Shown piece after piece: positions 35,477 to 44,970 of a stretch of 64,000 nucleotides of DNA. Every line of letters begins with the position of its first letter. Positions within the stretch are counted from its first letter, which is position 1. The position numbers were made by a program, and so were the translations under genes. Location: assembly GCA_050953825.1 (NCBI GenBank), contig JBMNNF010000009.1, positions 143,262-207,261 of the forward strand. Direction: 5' to 3'. Origin of the DNA: DUQW01 sp050953825 (lineage in GTDB: Bacteria; Bacillota_I; Bacilli_A; Acholeplasmatales; Acholeplasmataceae). Under the pieces are notes generated by a model. The model saw nothing but the letters and a program-made list of their open reading frames with translations. It was not told the DNA's origin and searched no databases.

Positions 35477-35995
35477 TTATCCTAAGTAATTATGGGCAAC
35501 TGATGAGGCCGCACTAGCCGCTATGGCACCAACGATATCATCTAAAAATGTATTAACATTTCCATCTTTTTTACCTTCATTATCTAAGTGCCCAATAATT
35601 CCTGGTTTTAATTTATCGACATAACCAAAGTTGGTCATCCCAATTGAACCATAAACATTAACCACTGATAAAGCTAAAACTTCATCAACGCCAAATAATC
35701 CTAAATCTTGTTCAACAATTGATTGAAGTGGTTCTGATAACATTTTCTTTTCAGCTAACACATCTAAATCAATTGCCACAAAGATAGCGTGCTGGACTTC
35801 ACGTTTTAAAATGACTCTTTCAACATGTTGAATACATGTTTCAAGAGTTAGATCTTCAATATATTTGATTTGAAGTGCATGGGTTATTTTTGCAATATCT
35901 TCAACTTCAACACCACGTTCTCTCAATTTTTGAATTGAAATATCATAGTTAGTTGGGTTATCCATTCTGCCTTTACGATAAACAATTTTACTCAT
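35477..35995 (-). CDS. PgpA/YutG-like phosphatidylglycerophosphatase-family protein
   Basis: A 172-residue protein of the PgpA family (YutG type). The N-terminal extension has RGVEVEDIAKITHALQ as in YutG. The core has VDEVLALSVVNVYGSIGMTNFGYVDK, then DNEGKKDGNVNTFLDDIVGAIAASAASSVAHNY. In E. coli PgpA dephosphorylates phosphatidylglycerol phosphate, but this YutG-like version lacks obvious long membrane helices, so enzymatic activity should be treated as possible only. AAAGGAG precedes the start. Confidence 0.85.
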   Translation of the reverse strand: MSKIVYRKGRMDNPTNYDISIQKLRERGVEVEDIAKITHALQIKYIEDLTLETCIQHVERVILKREVQHAIFVAIDLDVLAEKKMLSEPLQSIVEQDLGLFGVDEVLALSVVNVYGSIGMTNFGYVDKLKPGIIGHLDNEGKKDGNVNTFLDDIVGAIAASAASSVAHNYLG

Positions 35996-36029
35996 TCTGT
36001 CATCTCCTTTCTTTGTAATAATTGATAAG

Positions 36030-36052
36030 AAAGCGGCTTATTCAGCCGCTGT
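36030..36052 (-). terminator. Terminator of the DUF1538/PII-like operon
   Basis: AGCGGCT (36032-36038) and AGCCGCT (36044-36050) pair around a 5-base loop; on the minus strand it follows the PII-like gene and is followed by a short T-rich stretch. Confidence 0.65.
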
Positions 36053-36057
36053 TTATA

Positions 36058-36705
36058 TTATTTACCTTCTCGGTATAAACCGTATGTTTCTGCTAAATCG
36101 ATAACGAAAATAATCCCTTTATTTGGTTCATCAATCTTCATTTCTTCTTTAATAGCTTGAACAATTTTATCTTTTTTACTAGAATCAGTAATCGTTAAAA
36201 TAATTTCTTTTTCTGGTTCTATTTCAATATTAAACAGTTTTGGGGCATTTTCAATACCACTACCACGACCATTTAAAATAGTTCCACCGGTCGCCCCTGC
36301 TCGATTAGCACAATCGATTACTTGACTTGATAAACCACGATCAACAACGGTAAATATAACTTGTTTGCCCATATTATCCTCCTTTTTAGGTTTTAATTCA
36401 ATTCCATCAACACCATAAGCTTCACTTAATTTCATAGAAAACATAATTCCATTATGTGGCCGGTGAAGTCGATATTTGTCCTTAATTTTAGTGGCAGCAT
36501 GACTACCTAAATTTTCTTCTGCCAACATAATAATAATTTCTTTATGGTTATCATAAAATCCCAATAAATTTAATAGTCCATCTTTAATGCTGCCCCTACC
36601 AGTGATAATTGTCGAGTTATTAACTCCTTGTTCAAAGGCAGTTTGACTAATCTTCGAAGCTTTCCCTCTTGGGACCACCAAAATATATGCATAATAATTA
36701 TTCAT
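36058..36705 (-). CDS. Double PII-like regulatory protein (two tandem PII-like domains)
   Basis: A 215-residue protein made of two PII-like (GlnB-fold) domains. Domain 1 is residues 1-105 (YAYILVVPRGKASKI, IITGRGSIKDG, HRPHNGIMFSM). Domain 2 is about 112-215 (QVIFTVVDRGLSSQV, ILNGRGSGIEN, DEPNKGIIFVI). The short linker KPKKEDNMG is encoded by a perfect Shine-Dalgarno, AAAAAGGAGG, and an ATG at 36372, so domain 2 could also be made alone (104 residues). PII-like genes are typical partners of DUF1538 membrane proteins, and here the start overlaps that gene by eight bases. Uridylylation-type T-loops are not evident. Confidence 0.85.
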   Translation of the reverse strand: MNNYYAYILVVPRGKASKISQTAFEQGVNNSTIITGRGSIKDGLLNLLGFYDNHKEIIIMLAEENLGSHAATKIKDKYRLHRPHNGIMFSMKLSEAYGVDGIELKPKKEDNMGKQVIFTVVDRGLSSQVIDCANRAGATGGTILNGRGSGIENAPKLFNIEIEPEKEIILTITDSSKKDKIVQAIKEEMKIDEPNKGIIFVIDLAETYGLYREGK

Positions 36706-38221
36706 TGGCTTTCGCTCCTTTCTTCAACTTAATGTTGTAAATAATACCTAAAACTTGAATAGCAATAATTGGTACTACAGTAACTGCAGCCATTGCCCCA
36801 AACACGTCCCCCAAGGAAGAAGTAGCTCCTCCATATTCAAGGGCAACCCCTTGGACAAATCCTAAAATAAATGTTGCAGCCATTGGCCCAGAAGAAGTGG
36901 CTCCGGAATCAAACGATAATCCAACAAATAAATTTGGAGTAAAGATTGACATAATTAAGGCTGCTGCATATAGCGGCAAGATTAACATCGGTAATGTTAA
37001 CCAATCAAAATATGTGCGAAACACCATAATCAAAATGGAAACACCAACTCCAATTGATAAGGCAATTAATACTGGAATTTTCTTCAAGGAACCACTTGTA
37101 ACGTTATAAATTTGATCAGTTAACACGTGAACTGATGATTCAGCTAAGATAACAAGTGCTCCAATTAAGAATCCGGCAATCGCAACTGGTGCTAAACCTA
37201 GTTGCGCCACATTTTGTCCTAACTCTCTAGCAACTCCGATATAACCAACATTAGCTGATAATAAGAATAAAAATAGTCCAACAAATACATAAAGAAATCC
37301 CAATAATTTAGACCTTAAATCGCGTTTACTATCTTTTAAAATGGTAAAATTAATTACTAAATATAAAATAATAAATGGTACTAATGCGAGTGCGGCTTGC
37401 CACAAATAATTGGGAATTTCAGTAAGAAATGGCATAAAATAACCATTTATGCCATCATCTGGCAATGTTACATGATTTAAAATTGCCATATCAGCATCAG
37501 TTAAAAGATAACTTTTGATTAATAAATATACTGAAATACCAATAATCGTCCCAGCAGAAGTCAGACCAACCATGCCAAATGAATCTTCCTCTTTAGCTTG
37601 TTTATCGCCTCGTGAAACTCCAATTCCTAACGCTAAAATGAATGGTACTGCCACCGCCCCAGTAACTGAGGCACTCGAGTCAAATGCAACCGGGAAAAAA
37701 TTCCCAGAAGTTTTAATTTCTAAAATTATCGATATTACGAAAATAATTCCATATAAAGCAAATAATATCGGTCTTAGTTTTAATTTAAAAATAGCCCTTA
37801 AAAAAGATAGAATCATCATCAATCCCACACCAATAGCAATTGAGAAGATGACTAGAAAAAAGTTTAGTATCCCTTGACTAAATTGACTAACTTGTGCTGC
37901 AAGAATTATTAAATCCGGTTCTGCTACAGCGACGAAGAATCCTAATAAACCAGCAACAGTCAAAATAATTCCTAAATTTCTAGTTCTTATTAGAGCTAGT
38001 CCTGATTCTTCACCAACTTTATTAATTGATAATTCTAATCCAAATAAAAGTATGGTTAGACCAGCAATCAAAACGACACTTCCAATTAAAAATCTTACTA
38101 ATGATTCAGTTTCAACTGGCGTACCAGTTGGAACAATAACTAAAACTAACTGAAGGACTAATACGATTCCAACAACGGGTGCAACACTAAGCGCAACATC
38201 TTTTAATTTATTTAAAAGCAT
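36698..38221 (-). CDS. DUF1538 multi-pass membrane protein
   Basis: A 507-residue integral membrane protein with about 12-14 hydrophobic segments, arranged as two related halves. The repeated signature includes FDSSASVTGAVAVPFILALGIGV at about 178-200 and FDSGATSSGPMAATFILGFV at about 441-460. Each half also has a G-L-(E/A)-L or LAESSVHVL type helix. DUF1538 proteins are putative transporters of unknown substrate and are usually linked to PII-like genes, as here. An AAAGGAGGG site precedes ATG 38221. Confidence 0.88.
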   Translation of the reverse strand: MLLNKLKDVALSVAPVVGIVLVLQLVLVIVPTGTPVETESLVRFLIGSVVLIAGLTILLFGLELSINKVGEESGLALIRTRNLGIILTVAGLLGFFVAVAEPDLIILAAQVSQFSQGILNFFLVIFSIAIGVGLMMILSFLRAIFKLKLRPILFALYGIIFVISIILEIKTSGNFFPVAFDSSASVTGAVAVPFILALGIGVSRGDKQAKEEDSFGMVGLTSAGTIIGISVYLLIKSYLLTDADMAILNHVTLPDDGINGYFMPFLTEIPNYLWQAALALVPFIILYLVINFTILKDSKRDLRSKLLGFLYVFVGLFLFLLSANVGYIGVARELGQNVAQLGLAPVAIAGFLIGALVILAESSVHVLTDQIYNVTSGSLKKIPVLIALSIGVGVSILIMVFRTYFDWLTLPMLILPLYAAALIMSIFTPNLFVGLSFDSGATSSGPMAATFILGFVQGVALEYGGATSSLGDVFGAMAAVTVVPIIAIQVLGIIYNIKLKKGAKANE

Positions 38222-38239
38222 ATTTGCTTATCCCTCCTT

Positions 38240-39370
38240 TTAAATTTTCTTAGTATAACAACGTCTGCGGCGATGTTGCCTGTGAGGAAATCTTCCCCAT
38301 AAGTTAATAACTTCAACATTATTTTCCAATTCAGGACCAGTAAATGCTCTTTTAACTTTATTTTTCTTAACTGTCTTTAACGCATCAGCAAAGAAAATAG
38401 CGGGAATCCCTTTCTTTTGTTCTTCCGGTTTAATGGCGACAAAATACATATCTAACGTGTCATGTTTACCTTGAATCGCTTTTAAATATGAAAAAGCGTT
38501 AAAAATGTTTAACTTACCACGATATTTTTTTGTCACTGCCGACATTGACGGCATTAGTAGTGCAAATCCAACAACATTATCATCTTTATCAACTATGAAC
38601 CAAACATACTCACGCCTAACAATTAAAATTACTTGCGAAATATAAAACTTCATGACATCATCAGGAATCGCCAAAAAGCCATATAAATCAGCGAAAGCTT
38701 CATTATAAACTTTGAACATCTTTTTACCCCATTTAGGTAATTTAAAACGTCTTGGTTTAATTAATCGATAATCATTACGTTCTTGAATTGATTCAGCTAA
38801 TCTTGAAACTTTTCTAATCGTCTCATCATCAATTGAACTAACATCAATTTCATATTCAACCCAGTCAACATCTTTAGCATAGCCTAAAGCTTCAATATGC
38901 TGTTGATAATACGGATAATGGTACAAAGTAATAAACATATCTTCTTCATCAAATCCTTCAATTAAAAGACCTTGTTTATCTAGATCAGTAAAGCCAATTG
39001 GCCCAATTACTTCATCCATTCCATTAGCTTTAGCCCAATTTTCAATCGCTCCAAGTAAAGCTTTAACAACTTCAATATCATCAACAAAATCAATGCGGTT
39101 AAATCTGACTTGTTTCACATTTTTAACTCGATTATATTCATGATTTAAAATACCGGCAGTTCGACCAACAATTTCTCCTTGTTCATTGTATGCTAAATAC
39201 ATTACCAAATCGCAATACTTTAAAGCTGGATTTTTCCCCTTTCTTAAATGATTCCATTCATCAATATATAGTGATGGTATGTAGTATTTGTTATCTTTAT
39301 ATAAAGTATTCGGAAATTCTATAAATTGATTCAATTGTTTTCTAGTTTTAACTTCTTTAATTGTAATCAT
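38240..39370 (-). CDS. GNAT-like acyltransferase of unknown substrate
   Basis: A 376-residue protein in the GNAT superfamily. The N-terminal domain has YIPSLYIDEWNHL, LAYNEQGEIVGRTAGIL and EVIGPIGFTDLDKQGLLIEGF at about 120-140. The C-terminal half has VWFIVDKDDNVVGFALLMPS, and ends with the family-typical ELENNVEVINLWGRF and RRRRCY. Such two-domain proteins are widespread in Firmicutes and Bacteroidetes with no assigned substrate. AGGAGGG precedes the start. Lies 18 bases upstream of the DUF1538 gene on the same strand, so it is the first gene of that operon. Confidence 0.82.
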   Translation of the reverse strand: MITIKEVKTRKQLNQFIEFPNTLYKDNKYYIPSLYIDEWNHLRKGKNPALKYCDLVMYLAYNEQGEIVGRTAGILNHEYNRVKNVKQVRFNRIDFVDDIEVVKALLGAIENWAKANGMDEVIGPIGFTDLDKQGLLIEGFDEEDMFITLYHYPYYQQHIEALGYAKDVDWVEYEIDVSSIDDETIRKVSRLAESIQERNDYRLIKPRRFKLPKWGKKMFKVYNEAFADLYGFLAIPDDVMKFYISQVILIVRREYVWFIVDKDDNVVGFALLMPSMSAVTKKYRGKLNIFNAFSYLKAIQGKHDTLDMYFVAIKPEEQKKGIPAIFFADALKTVKKNKVKRAFTGPELENNVEVINLWGRFPHRQHRRRRCYTKKI

Positions 39371-39479
39371 TATTTTCCCTCCTATTTATTTTAAACTATC
39401 TATAATTTTAGCCGATTTTGCGAAAAAAGGCAATGATAAATGTCCACATAAGCCAAAAATAAGATATTTATCTTACATA

Positions 39480-39489
39480 ATGGTATAAT
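39480..39489 (+). promoter_or_regulatory. Extended -10 promoter of tig
   Basis: TATAAT at 39484-39489 preceded by TGG (extended -10 type). No good -35 is visible at 16-18 bases. The tig start at 39532 follows behind GGAGG. Confidence 0.45.
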
Positions 39490-39531
39490 ATGTATTGGAA
39501 TTTATGCAATTTAACAAACGGAGGAAAAAAT

Positions 39532-40815
39532 ATGAAAGTAGAAAGAATTAACGAAAACACAGCAAAATATACTTTTGAGGTAACACCTGAAGAATTTGAG
39601 CACGGACTAACTTATGCTTATGAACAAATTAAAGATGAAGTAGAAATAAAAGGATTTAGAAAAGGACACGTTTCTCAAAAACAATATGAAAATAAATTTG
39701 GGGTTGAAAGCCTATATAATGATGCCCTAGATCATGTTTTTGGACATAAATTTAATGAAGTATTACAAGATACTACCTTCAGAGTTGTTGGTGAACCTGA
39801 AATAGATCTTGATATCACAACTATTGTTAGAGGCGAAAGTTTTACTTTCTCATTTATCGTACCAATTAAACCAGATGTTACTTTAGGTAACTATAAAGGG
39901 GTTGAAGTTGACGGTGAAGATATTCAAGTAACTGATGAAGAAGTTAACTTGAAAATTGAACAAGAATTAACTAAAAAAGAAGTTTTAAAAGATAAAGAAG
40001 AAGATATACTTGAAAAAGGAGATACTGCCATTTTTGATTTTAAAGGATTAAAAGACGGCATAGCCTTTGAGGGTGGAACTGCTGAAAATTATCAATTAGA
40101 AATTGGTTCTGGTCAATTTATTCCGGGATTTGAAGACCAAATGATTGGTATGAAAAAAGAAGAAGAAAAATCAATTAACCTCTCCTTCCCTGAAGATTAT
40201 CATGCTGAAGACTTAGCTGGTCAACCGGTAGTTTTCGAAGTCAAACTTTGGGAAATTAAAACTAAAGTACGTCCTGAATTAAGTGATCAGTTTGTTCGTT
40301 CATTAGATTTAGAAGCTAAAACAGTAGCTGAATGGAAAGAATTGATTAAAAAAGACTTATTAGAAGCTAAAGAATTAGAAGAAAGATCAAGAGTGATTGA
40401 TTCAGTTATTTTACAAGTAACTGAAGATTCACACGTAGTCATTCCACAAGCAATGATTGATTATGAATCTAATCAGTATAAACAAAATTTAGAGGCTCAA
40501 GTCAAACAATATGGTCTTGATTTAGAAACTTATATCTCATTTTCTGGTCAAACAATGGAACAATTTATGGAAGAAGTCAATAAACAATCCGAATTAAGAT
40601 TACGTCAAATGTTAGTGATTGAAGCCATAATGCACGCCGAACAAATCACGGCAACTGATGATGAAGTAACTCAAAAATATGAAGAAATTGCGACACAATA
40701 TAATATACCTGTTGCTGAAGTTAAAAAACACATTGATGAAAACTCAATTAAATTAGAAGTCGCCTTTACTAAAACCTTAGACTTCTTATACGAAAACGCA
40801 AAAATAGTTAAATAA
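39532..40815 (+). CDS. tig: Trigger factor (ribosome-associated chaperone and prolyl isomerase)
   Basis: Binds the ribosome exit site and assists folding of new proteins. The 427-residue protein shows the N-terminal ribosome-binding signature EIKGFRKGHVS (GFRxGK type, here GFRKGH), the central FKBP domain with FDFKGLKDG and EIGSGQFIPGFEDQMIGM, and the helical C-terminal domain. Length is standard. ATG 39532 follows GGAGGAAAAAAT; an earlier TTG-type extension (39490) is not conserved. It starts the housekeeping block tig-lon-engB, as in Bacillus, but without clpX. Confidence 0.96.
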   Translation: MKVERINENTAKYTFEVTPEEFEHGLTYAYEQIKDEVEIKGFRKGHVSQKQYENKFGVESLYNDALDHVFGHKFNEVLQDTTFRVVGEPEIDLDITTIVRGESFTFSFIVPIKPDVTLGNYKGVEVDGEDIQVTDEEVNLKIEQELTKKEVLKDKEEDILEKGDTAIFDFKGLKDGIAFEGGTAENYQLEIGSGQFIPGFEDQMIGMKKEEEKSINLSFPEDYHAEDLAGQPVVFEVKLWEIKTKVRPELSDQFVRSLDLEAKTVAEWKELIKKDLLEAKELEERSRVIDSVILQVTEDSHVVIPQAMIDYESNQYKQNLEAQVKQYGLDLETYISFSGQTMEQFMEEVNKQSELRLRQMLVIEAIMHAEQITATDDEVTQKYEEIATQYNIPVAEVKKHIDENSIKLEVAFTKTLDFLYENAKIVK

Positions 40816-40836
40816 ACATAATACGGAGGTGAAATG

Positions 40837-43149
40837 ATGCCAAATAAAAACATATTACCGGCATTAGTCACAAGAGGAGTCGTCCCACTACCTAATAATG
40901 ATTTTAGAATTGAAGTTGGAAGACCATTTTCATTAAAAGCATTAGAAGAAGCCGAAGACAAATTTGGTAAAAATATCATTTTATTAATTCAAAAAAATCC
41001 ATTAATTGATGTCCCAACACCAGATGACGTCGAAGAATTTGGTGTTTTAGCACGGCTGGCGATGAAAATCAAACTTCCAAATGAGACTTATAAAGTAAAA
41101 TTTAATATCATTAAACGGATCAAAGTTTTAAATTATACTAAAACTACTGATACTTTTGAAGTTGAATATGAAGAATTAGATGAAATCTTTGAAGGTGATA
41201 TTCAAGAAGTAATTACTACTGTTAAAATGATTACTTCTGAAATCGCTAAAAATCCAACTCAAATTTTAGATTCACAATTAGTTTTAGAAAAAATTGAGGG
41301 CGAAACAACTCCAGATAAAATTGCTGATATAATAGCCTATAATTTAAAAATTAATGAATTAGAAAAATACAAATATGTTCAAGAAACCGATGTCCTAAAA
41401 AGATTAAAATTCATTTTAATGGATATTAATCAACAAAAAATGATTGTTGAACTTGAAGCGAAAATTAACGAAGAAGTTAAAAAAGCCATTGATGAAAACC
41501 AAAAAGAATACTACTTAAGAGAACGCATGAAAGCTATCCAAAACGAACTTGGAGATCGTGCTAAACGTGAAGAAGATATGGAACGTTTAAGAAAAGCGAT
41601 TGGAGAAGCAAGAATGCCTAAAAACATTGAGGAACATGCTTTAAGTGAATTATCGAGATTACAATCAACTTCAAGCTTTATGGCTGAAGCCAATGTTATT
41701 CAAAATTACTTAGAGTTTATCGTAAAATTACCTTGGTATAAAACTTCAGAAGACCGCAATGATTTAGTTGAAGTTAAAAAGATTTTAGATGAAAACCACT
41801 ACGGTCTAGATAAAGTTAAAGACCGTATTATTGAGTATTTATCTGTTAAAATTAAAACTAATAAAAATCCACAAACCATCCTATGTTTAGTTGGACCCCC
41901 TGGTGTTGGTAAAACCTCACTGGGTATTTCAATTGCAGAAGCATTAGGAAGAAAGTTTGTTAAACACTCATTAGGTGGAGTTAAAGATGAATCAGAGATT
42001 AGAGGCCATCGCCGAACTTATGTAGGAGCGATGCCAGGACGAATTTTAAAATCTATGGAACAAGCCCAAACGGTCAATCCAGTCTTCTTATTAGATGAAA
42101 TAGATAAACTTTCATCTGATTATAAAGGTGACCCAGCCAGTGCGATGTTAGAAGTTTTAGATCCGGAACAAAACTCAAAATTCTCAGATCACTATCTAGA
42201 AGTCCCTTATGATTTATCTCAAGTTTTGTTTATTACAACAGCTAACTACTTAGAAAACATTCCGGCACCGCTTCGTGACCGCATGGAAATTGTTCAACTG
42301 TCAAGTTATACTGAACTTGAAAAACAACAAATTGCCCGAAACCATCTTCTAAAACAACAATTAGAGACTCACGGAATTACTGAAAAAGAATTCTCCATTA
42401 CTGATGAAGCAATTTTGGAAATCATCCAATATTACACTAGAGAAGCTGGTGTCAGAGAGTTAGCGAGACATTTAGGTTCGCTAATTCGAAAAGCGATTAA
42501 GAAAATCTTACTAGAAAAAGTTGAAAAAATTGAAATTACTAATGATAATTTAGAAGAATATCTTGGTAAACATAAATTTATCCATAATTTAGCTGATAAG
42601 AAGAGCCAAGTTGGTGTGGTAACTGGACTAGCTTATACGATGTATGGTGGCGATACCTTACCAGTTGAGGTTACTTACTATAAAGGAAAAGGTAATCTAG
42701 TGTTAACTGGTAAATTAGGGGACGTAATGAAAGAAAGTGCCCAAACTGCATTATCTTACATCAAATCAAAATCTGAAGAATACCAAATTGATCCAAATCT
42801 ATTTTTAGAAAATGATTTCCATATTCACGTTCCTGAAGGAGCTATTCCTAAAGATGGGCCATCAGCTGGAATTACTATCGCTACTGCCATATATTCAGCG
42901 GTAACTAACAAAAAAGTTCGAAATGAAGTGGGAATGACTGGAGAAGTCACGCTACGTGGATTAGTCTTACCAATTGGTGGTTTAAAAGAAAAATCAATTG
43001 CTGCCGACAGATCAGGATTAAAAACTATTATCATTCCTAAAGAAAACGAAGCCGATATTGATGAAATACCAACTGAAGTTAAAGAAAAACTAGAAATAGT
43101 TTTAGTTTCAGAAGTCAACGAAGTTTTCAAATTAGCGGTAGATAAATAA
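40837..43149 (+). CDS. lon: ATP-dependent protease Lon
   Basis: A soluble AAA+ serine protease degrading damaged and regulatory proteins. About 770 residues, in the order: N-terminal substrate domain (1-200), coiled linker, AAA+ domain with Walker A GPPGVGKTS at about 354 and Walker B FLLDEIDKL, then the protease domain with PKDGPSAGITIATAI (catalytic Ser near 673) and GLKEKSIAADRSG (catalytic Lys near 716). ATG 40837 is best spaced from GGAGGT; ATG 40834 is in frame. Follows tig by 20 bases and ends in a hairpin. Confidence 0.97.
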   Translation: MPNKNILPALVTRGVVPLPNNDFRIEVGRPFSLKALEEAEDKFGKNIILLIQKNPLIDVPTPDDVEEFGVLARLAMKIKLPNETYKVKFNIIKRIKVLNYTKTTDTFEVEYEELDEIFEGDIQEVITTVKMITSEIAKNPTQILDSQLVLEKIEGETTPDKIADIIAYNLKINELEKYKYVQETDVLKRLKFILMDINQQKMIVELEAKINEEVKKAIDENQKEYYLRERMKAIQNELGDRAKREEDMERLRKAIGEARMPKNIEEHALSELSRLQSTSSFMAEANVIQNYLEFIVKLPWYKTSEDRNDLVEVKKILDENHYGLDKVKDRIIEYLSVKIKTNKNPQTILCLVGPPGVGKTSLGISIAEALGRKFVKHSLGGVKDESEIRGHRRTYVGAMPGRILKSMEQAQTVNPVFLLDEIDKLSSDYKGDPASAMLEVLDPEQNSKFSDHYLEVPYDLSQVLFITTANYLENIPAPLRDRMEIVQLSSYTELEKQQIARNHLLKQQLETHGITEKEFSITDEAILEIIQYYTREAGVRELARHLGSLIRKAIKKILLEKVEKIEITNDNLEEYLGKHKFIHNLADKKSQVGVVTGLAYTMYGGDTLPVEVTYYKGKGNLVLTGKLGDVMKESAQTALSYIKSKSEEYQIDPNLFLENDFHIHVPEGAIPKDGPSAGITIATAIYSAVTNKKVRNEVGMTGEVTLRGLVLPIGGLKEKSIAADRSGLKTIIIPKENEADIDEIPTEVKEKLEIVLVSEVNEVFKLAVDK

Positions 43150-43156
43150 TTTAAAT

Positions 43157-43187
43157 AACAGAAGTTACGCCGTGTAACTTCTGTTTT
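43157..43187 (+). terminator. Terminator between lon and engB
   Basis: Stem AACAGAAGTTAC with GTAACTTCTGTT, 5-base loop, then TTTTATA. It lies 25 bases before engB, so partial read-through may occur. Confidence 0.8.
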
Positions 43188-43211
43188 ATAATCAATACAG
43201 TGGGTGATATA

Positions 43212-43784
43212 ATGGAAACTAAATTTGTGACAAGCGTTTTTAACATTAAAGATTTAAAACCGAAAACTCTTCCAGAAATTTTATTAGTTGGAAGATCAAA
43301 TGTCGGTAAATCAAGTTTCATTAACGCTTTATTAAATCGAAAAAACATCGCTAGAACCTCAAGCACTCCTGGTAAAACCATTTCACTAAATTACTTTATC
43401 GTTAACGGCAAGTATTACTTAGTCGATGCCCCAGGATATGGTTACGCTAAAAGGTCAAAAGCGATGCAAGATAAATTTTTACAATTGATGAATGATTACT
43501 TAACATTAGATTCAAGAATTGACCTCGTGTTACTCTTAATTGATTTTCGCATTGGTCCCACTGAAGATGACTTAATAATGCTAAATTATTTATTAGAAAG
43601 AAACTTAAACTTTCATATAATTTTAACTAAAGCTGATAAAGTTAAAATGAGTGAACGCATCAAAAAACTAAGGGTAATAGAAGAAAAAACTGATAAATTA
43701 CCATATATTATTACATCAGCAATCTCAAAAATAGGTTATAATAAAATAGAAGACTTAATTTCAAATTTAACTAGGGGAGGATAA
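43212..43784 (+). CDS. engB: Ribosome biogenesis GTP-binding protein EngB/YsxC
   Basis: A 190-residue GTPase needed for large-subunit assembly. The G motifs are complete: G1 GRSNVGKSSF at about 27-36, G2 in the segment ARTSSTPGKT, G3 DAPGYGYAKR, G4 TKADK, G5 TSAI. ATG 43212 is chosen because GGGTGATATA precedes it; GTG 43200 is in frame but lies too near the lon terminator. Located after lon, as in Bacillus. Confidence 0.96.
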   Translation: METKFVTSVFNIKDLKPKTLPEILLVGRSNVGKSSFINALLNRKNIARTSSTPGKTISLNYFIVNGKYYLVDAPGYGYAKRSKAMQDKFLQLMNDYLTLDSRIDLVLLLIDFRIGPTEDDLIMLNYLLERNLNFHIILTKADKVKMSERIKKLRVIEEKTDKLPYIITSAISKIGYNKIEDLISNLTRGG

Positions 43785-43786
43785 CT

Positions 43787-44667
43787 ATGAAAAATAAAGT
43801 ATTAATTCTTACTGATTCAACCGCAGATTTACCTGATCACTTAATTGAAAGTCGGAATATTAAAGTAATACCTCTATATATTCATCTTGGTGAGCGAGAA
43901 TTACGAGATGGTATTGATATTAAAACTGATGAAATGTATCAATGGATCGAAGAAAACGGTGTTCTTCCACAAACTGCTGCCGTTTCGCCATACTATTTTG
44001 CGGAGTTTTTAAAACCTTATATTAATGACGGTTATGACATTTTTTATACCGGAATCGGAATGAATTTATCAGGAACCGGAAGAAACTTTTTACTAGCAGC
44101 CCAAGAGTTTCCTGAAGGAAGAATATTTTATTTAGATTCCGGAAACTTATCATCAGGGGAATTGCGATTATTGTATTAAAAGCTTGCGATTTAAGAGATA
44201 AGGGGTATTCAGCCGAAGAAATTTATGAAGAACTAAAGGAAATATCTCCTCGAGTTCACTCACAATTTGTCTTAAGAACGTTAGAATATATGAGAAAAGG
44301 TGGACGGGCTACAGGAATGCAAGCCTTACTTGGAGCTGCCTTAAGAATTAGACCTGTCTTAAGAGTCAGAGAAGGTAAGTTATTTTTATACAAAAAGGCG
44401 ATGGGTAAAATATCACGCGGAATGGACATTCAAATTGATGATTTCCTAGCCGAATATGATAAAGGCAACATCGTTAATGATTATTTATTTGTCACTCATA
44501 CTCAAAATGAAAAAATGCATGAATATACCATGGAAAGATTAAAAGCTCATGGCGTAAAAATAAAAAATATCTATAAAGGTGAAGCTGGTTGCGTTATTTC
44601 ATCACATTGTGGACCTGGATGTATTGGTATTTTATACGAAGTTAAAGAATATAAAAAAGAAAAATAA
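43787..44667 (+). CDS. DegV family protein, copy 3 (frameshifted)
   Basis: A third DegV gene, split in two frames at a G4 run (44156-44159). The first part (ILTDSTADLPDHLIE, PQTAAVSPYYFAEFL, SGTGRNFLLA) runs to a stop at 44179. The second continues in another frame as AIIVLKACDLRDKG, YMRKGGRATGMQAL and SSHCGPGCIGILY to 44667. Joined, it is a normal DegV of about 290 residues. A one-base indel in the G run repairs it. It differs from the tandem pair at 21-23 kb and may be a paralog with other lipid preference. Real decay cannot be excluded. Confidence 0.85.
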
Positions 44668-44684
44668 ACTAAATCACTAATCAT

Positions 44685-44713
44685 TTGATATAAATATATC
44701 AATATGTTAAAAT
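44685..44713 (+). promoter_or_regulatory. Promoter of the T-box/valS operon
   Basis: A -35 TTGATA (44685-44690), 17-base spacer, -10 TAAAAT (44708-44713). The -35 box starts a perfect inverted repeat, TTGATATA and TATATCAA, separated by two bases (44685-44702). Confidence 0.6.
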
Positions 44714-44719
44714 TATTAC

Positions 44720-44955
44720 AAATACGAAGAAGAGGAAGAGTAGTTAATTTAAACTTCACAGAGAAGAGTTGGTTGGTGCGAAACTCATAGGTTTGATTAG
44801 TGAATGTCGCCTTGGAGTTGAAATAGTGAAATAGTAGTAACTATTTTCGGTTAACCCCGTTAAAAGTCAAAGAAGTGCTAGTTTGAACTAGAACTAAGGT
44901 GGTACCGCGCTTATTAGCGTCCTTAGATTTTTTTGTCTAAGGGCGCTATTTTTAT
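44720..44955 (+). promoter_or_regulatory. T-box riboswitch, probably valine-specific
   Basis: A tRNA-sensing leader. The T-box sequence AAGGTGGTACCGCG is at 44896-44909. Stem I shows the AGAGA S-turn (near 44760) and the GGTTGGTGCGAAACTC distal loop. GTC at 44806-44808 fits the specifier position and is a valine codon, agreeing with valS downstream. The terminator pairs TAGCGTCCTTAGA (44915-44927) with TCTAAGGGCGCTA (44936-44948) before a T run. Uncharged tRNA-Val should stabilise the antiterminator and allow transcription of the GNAT and valS genes. Confidence 0.92.
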
Positions 44956-44970
44956 GAGTTGGTGATCAAA

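Noticed and set aside
37515..37877. Opposite-strand open frames inside fabK-, DUF1538-, lon- and obg-type genes
   Set aside because: They have no ribosome site or recognisable family and mirror strongly conserved genes, so they are shadows.
44150..44180. Programmed ribosomal frameshift in the third degV gene
   Set aside because: There is no slippery heptamer, stimulatory ribosome site or structure; the break is at a simple G run, typical of an indel error.
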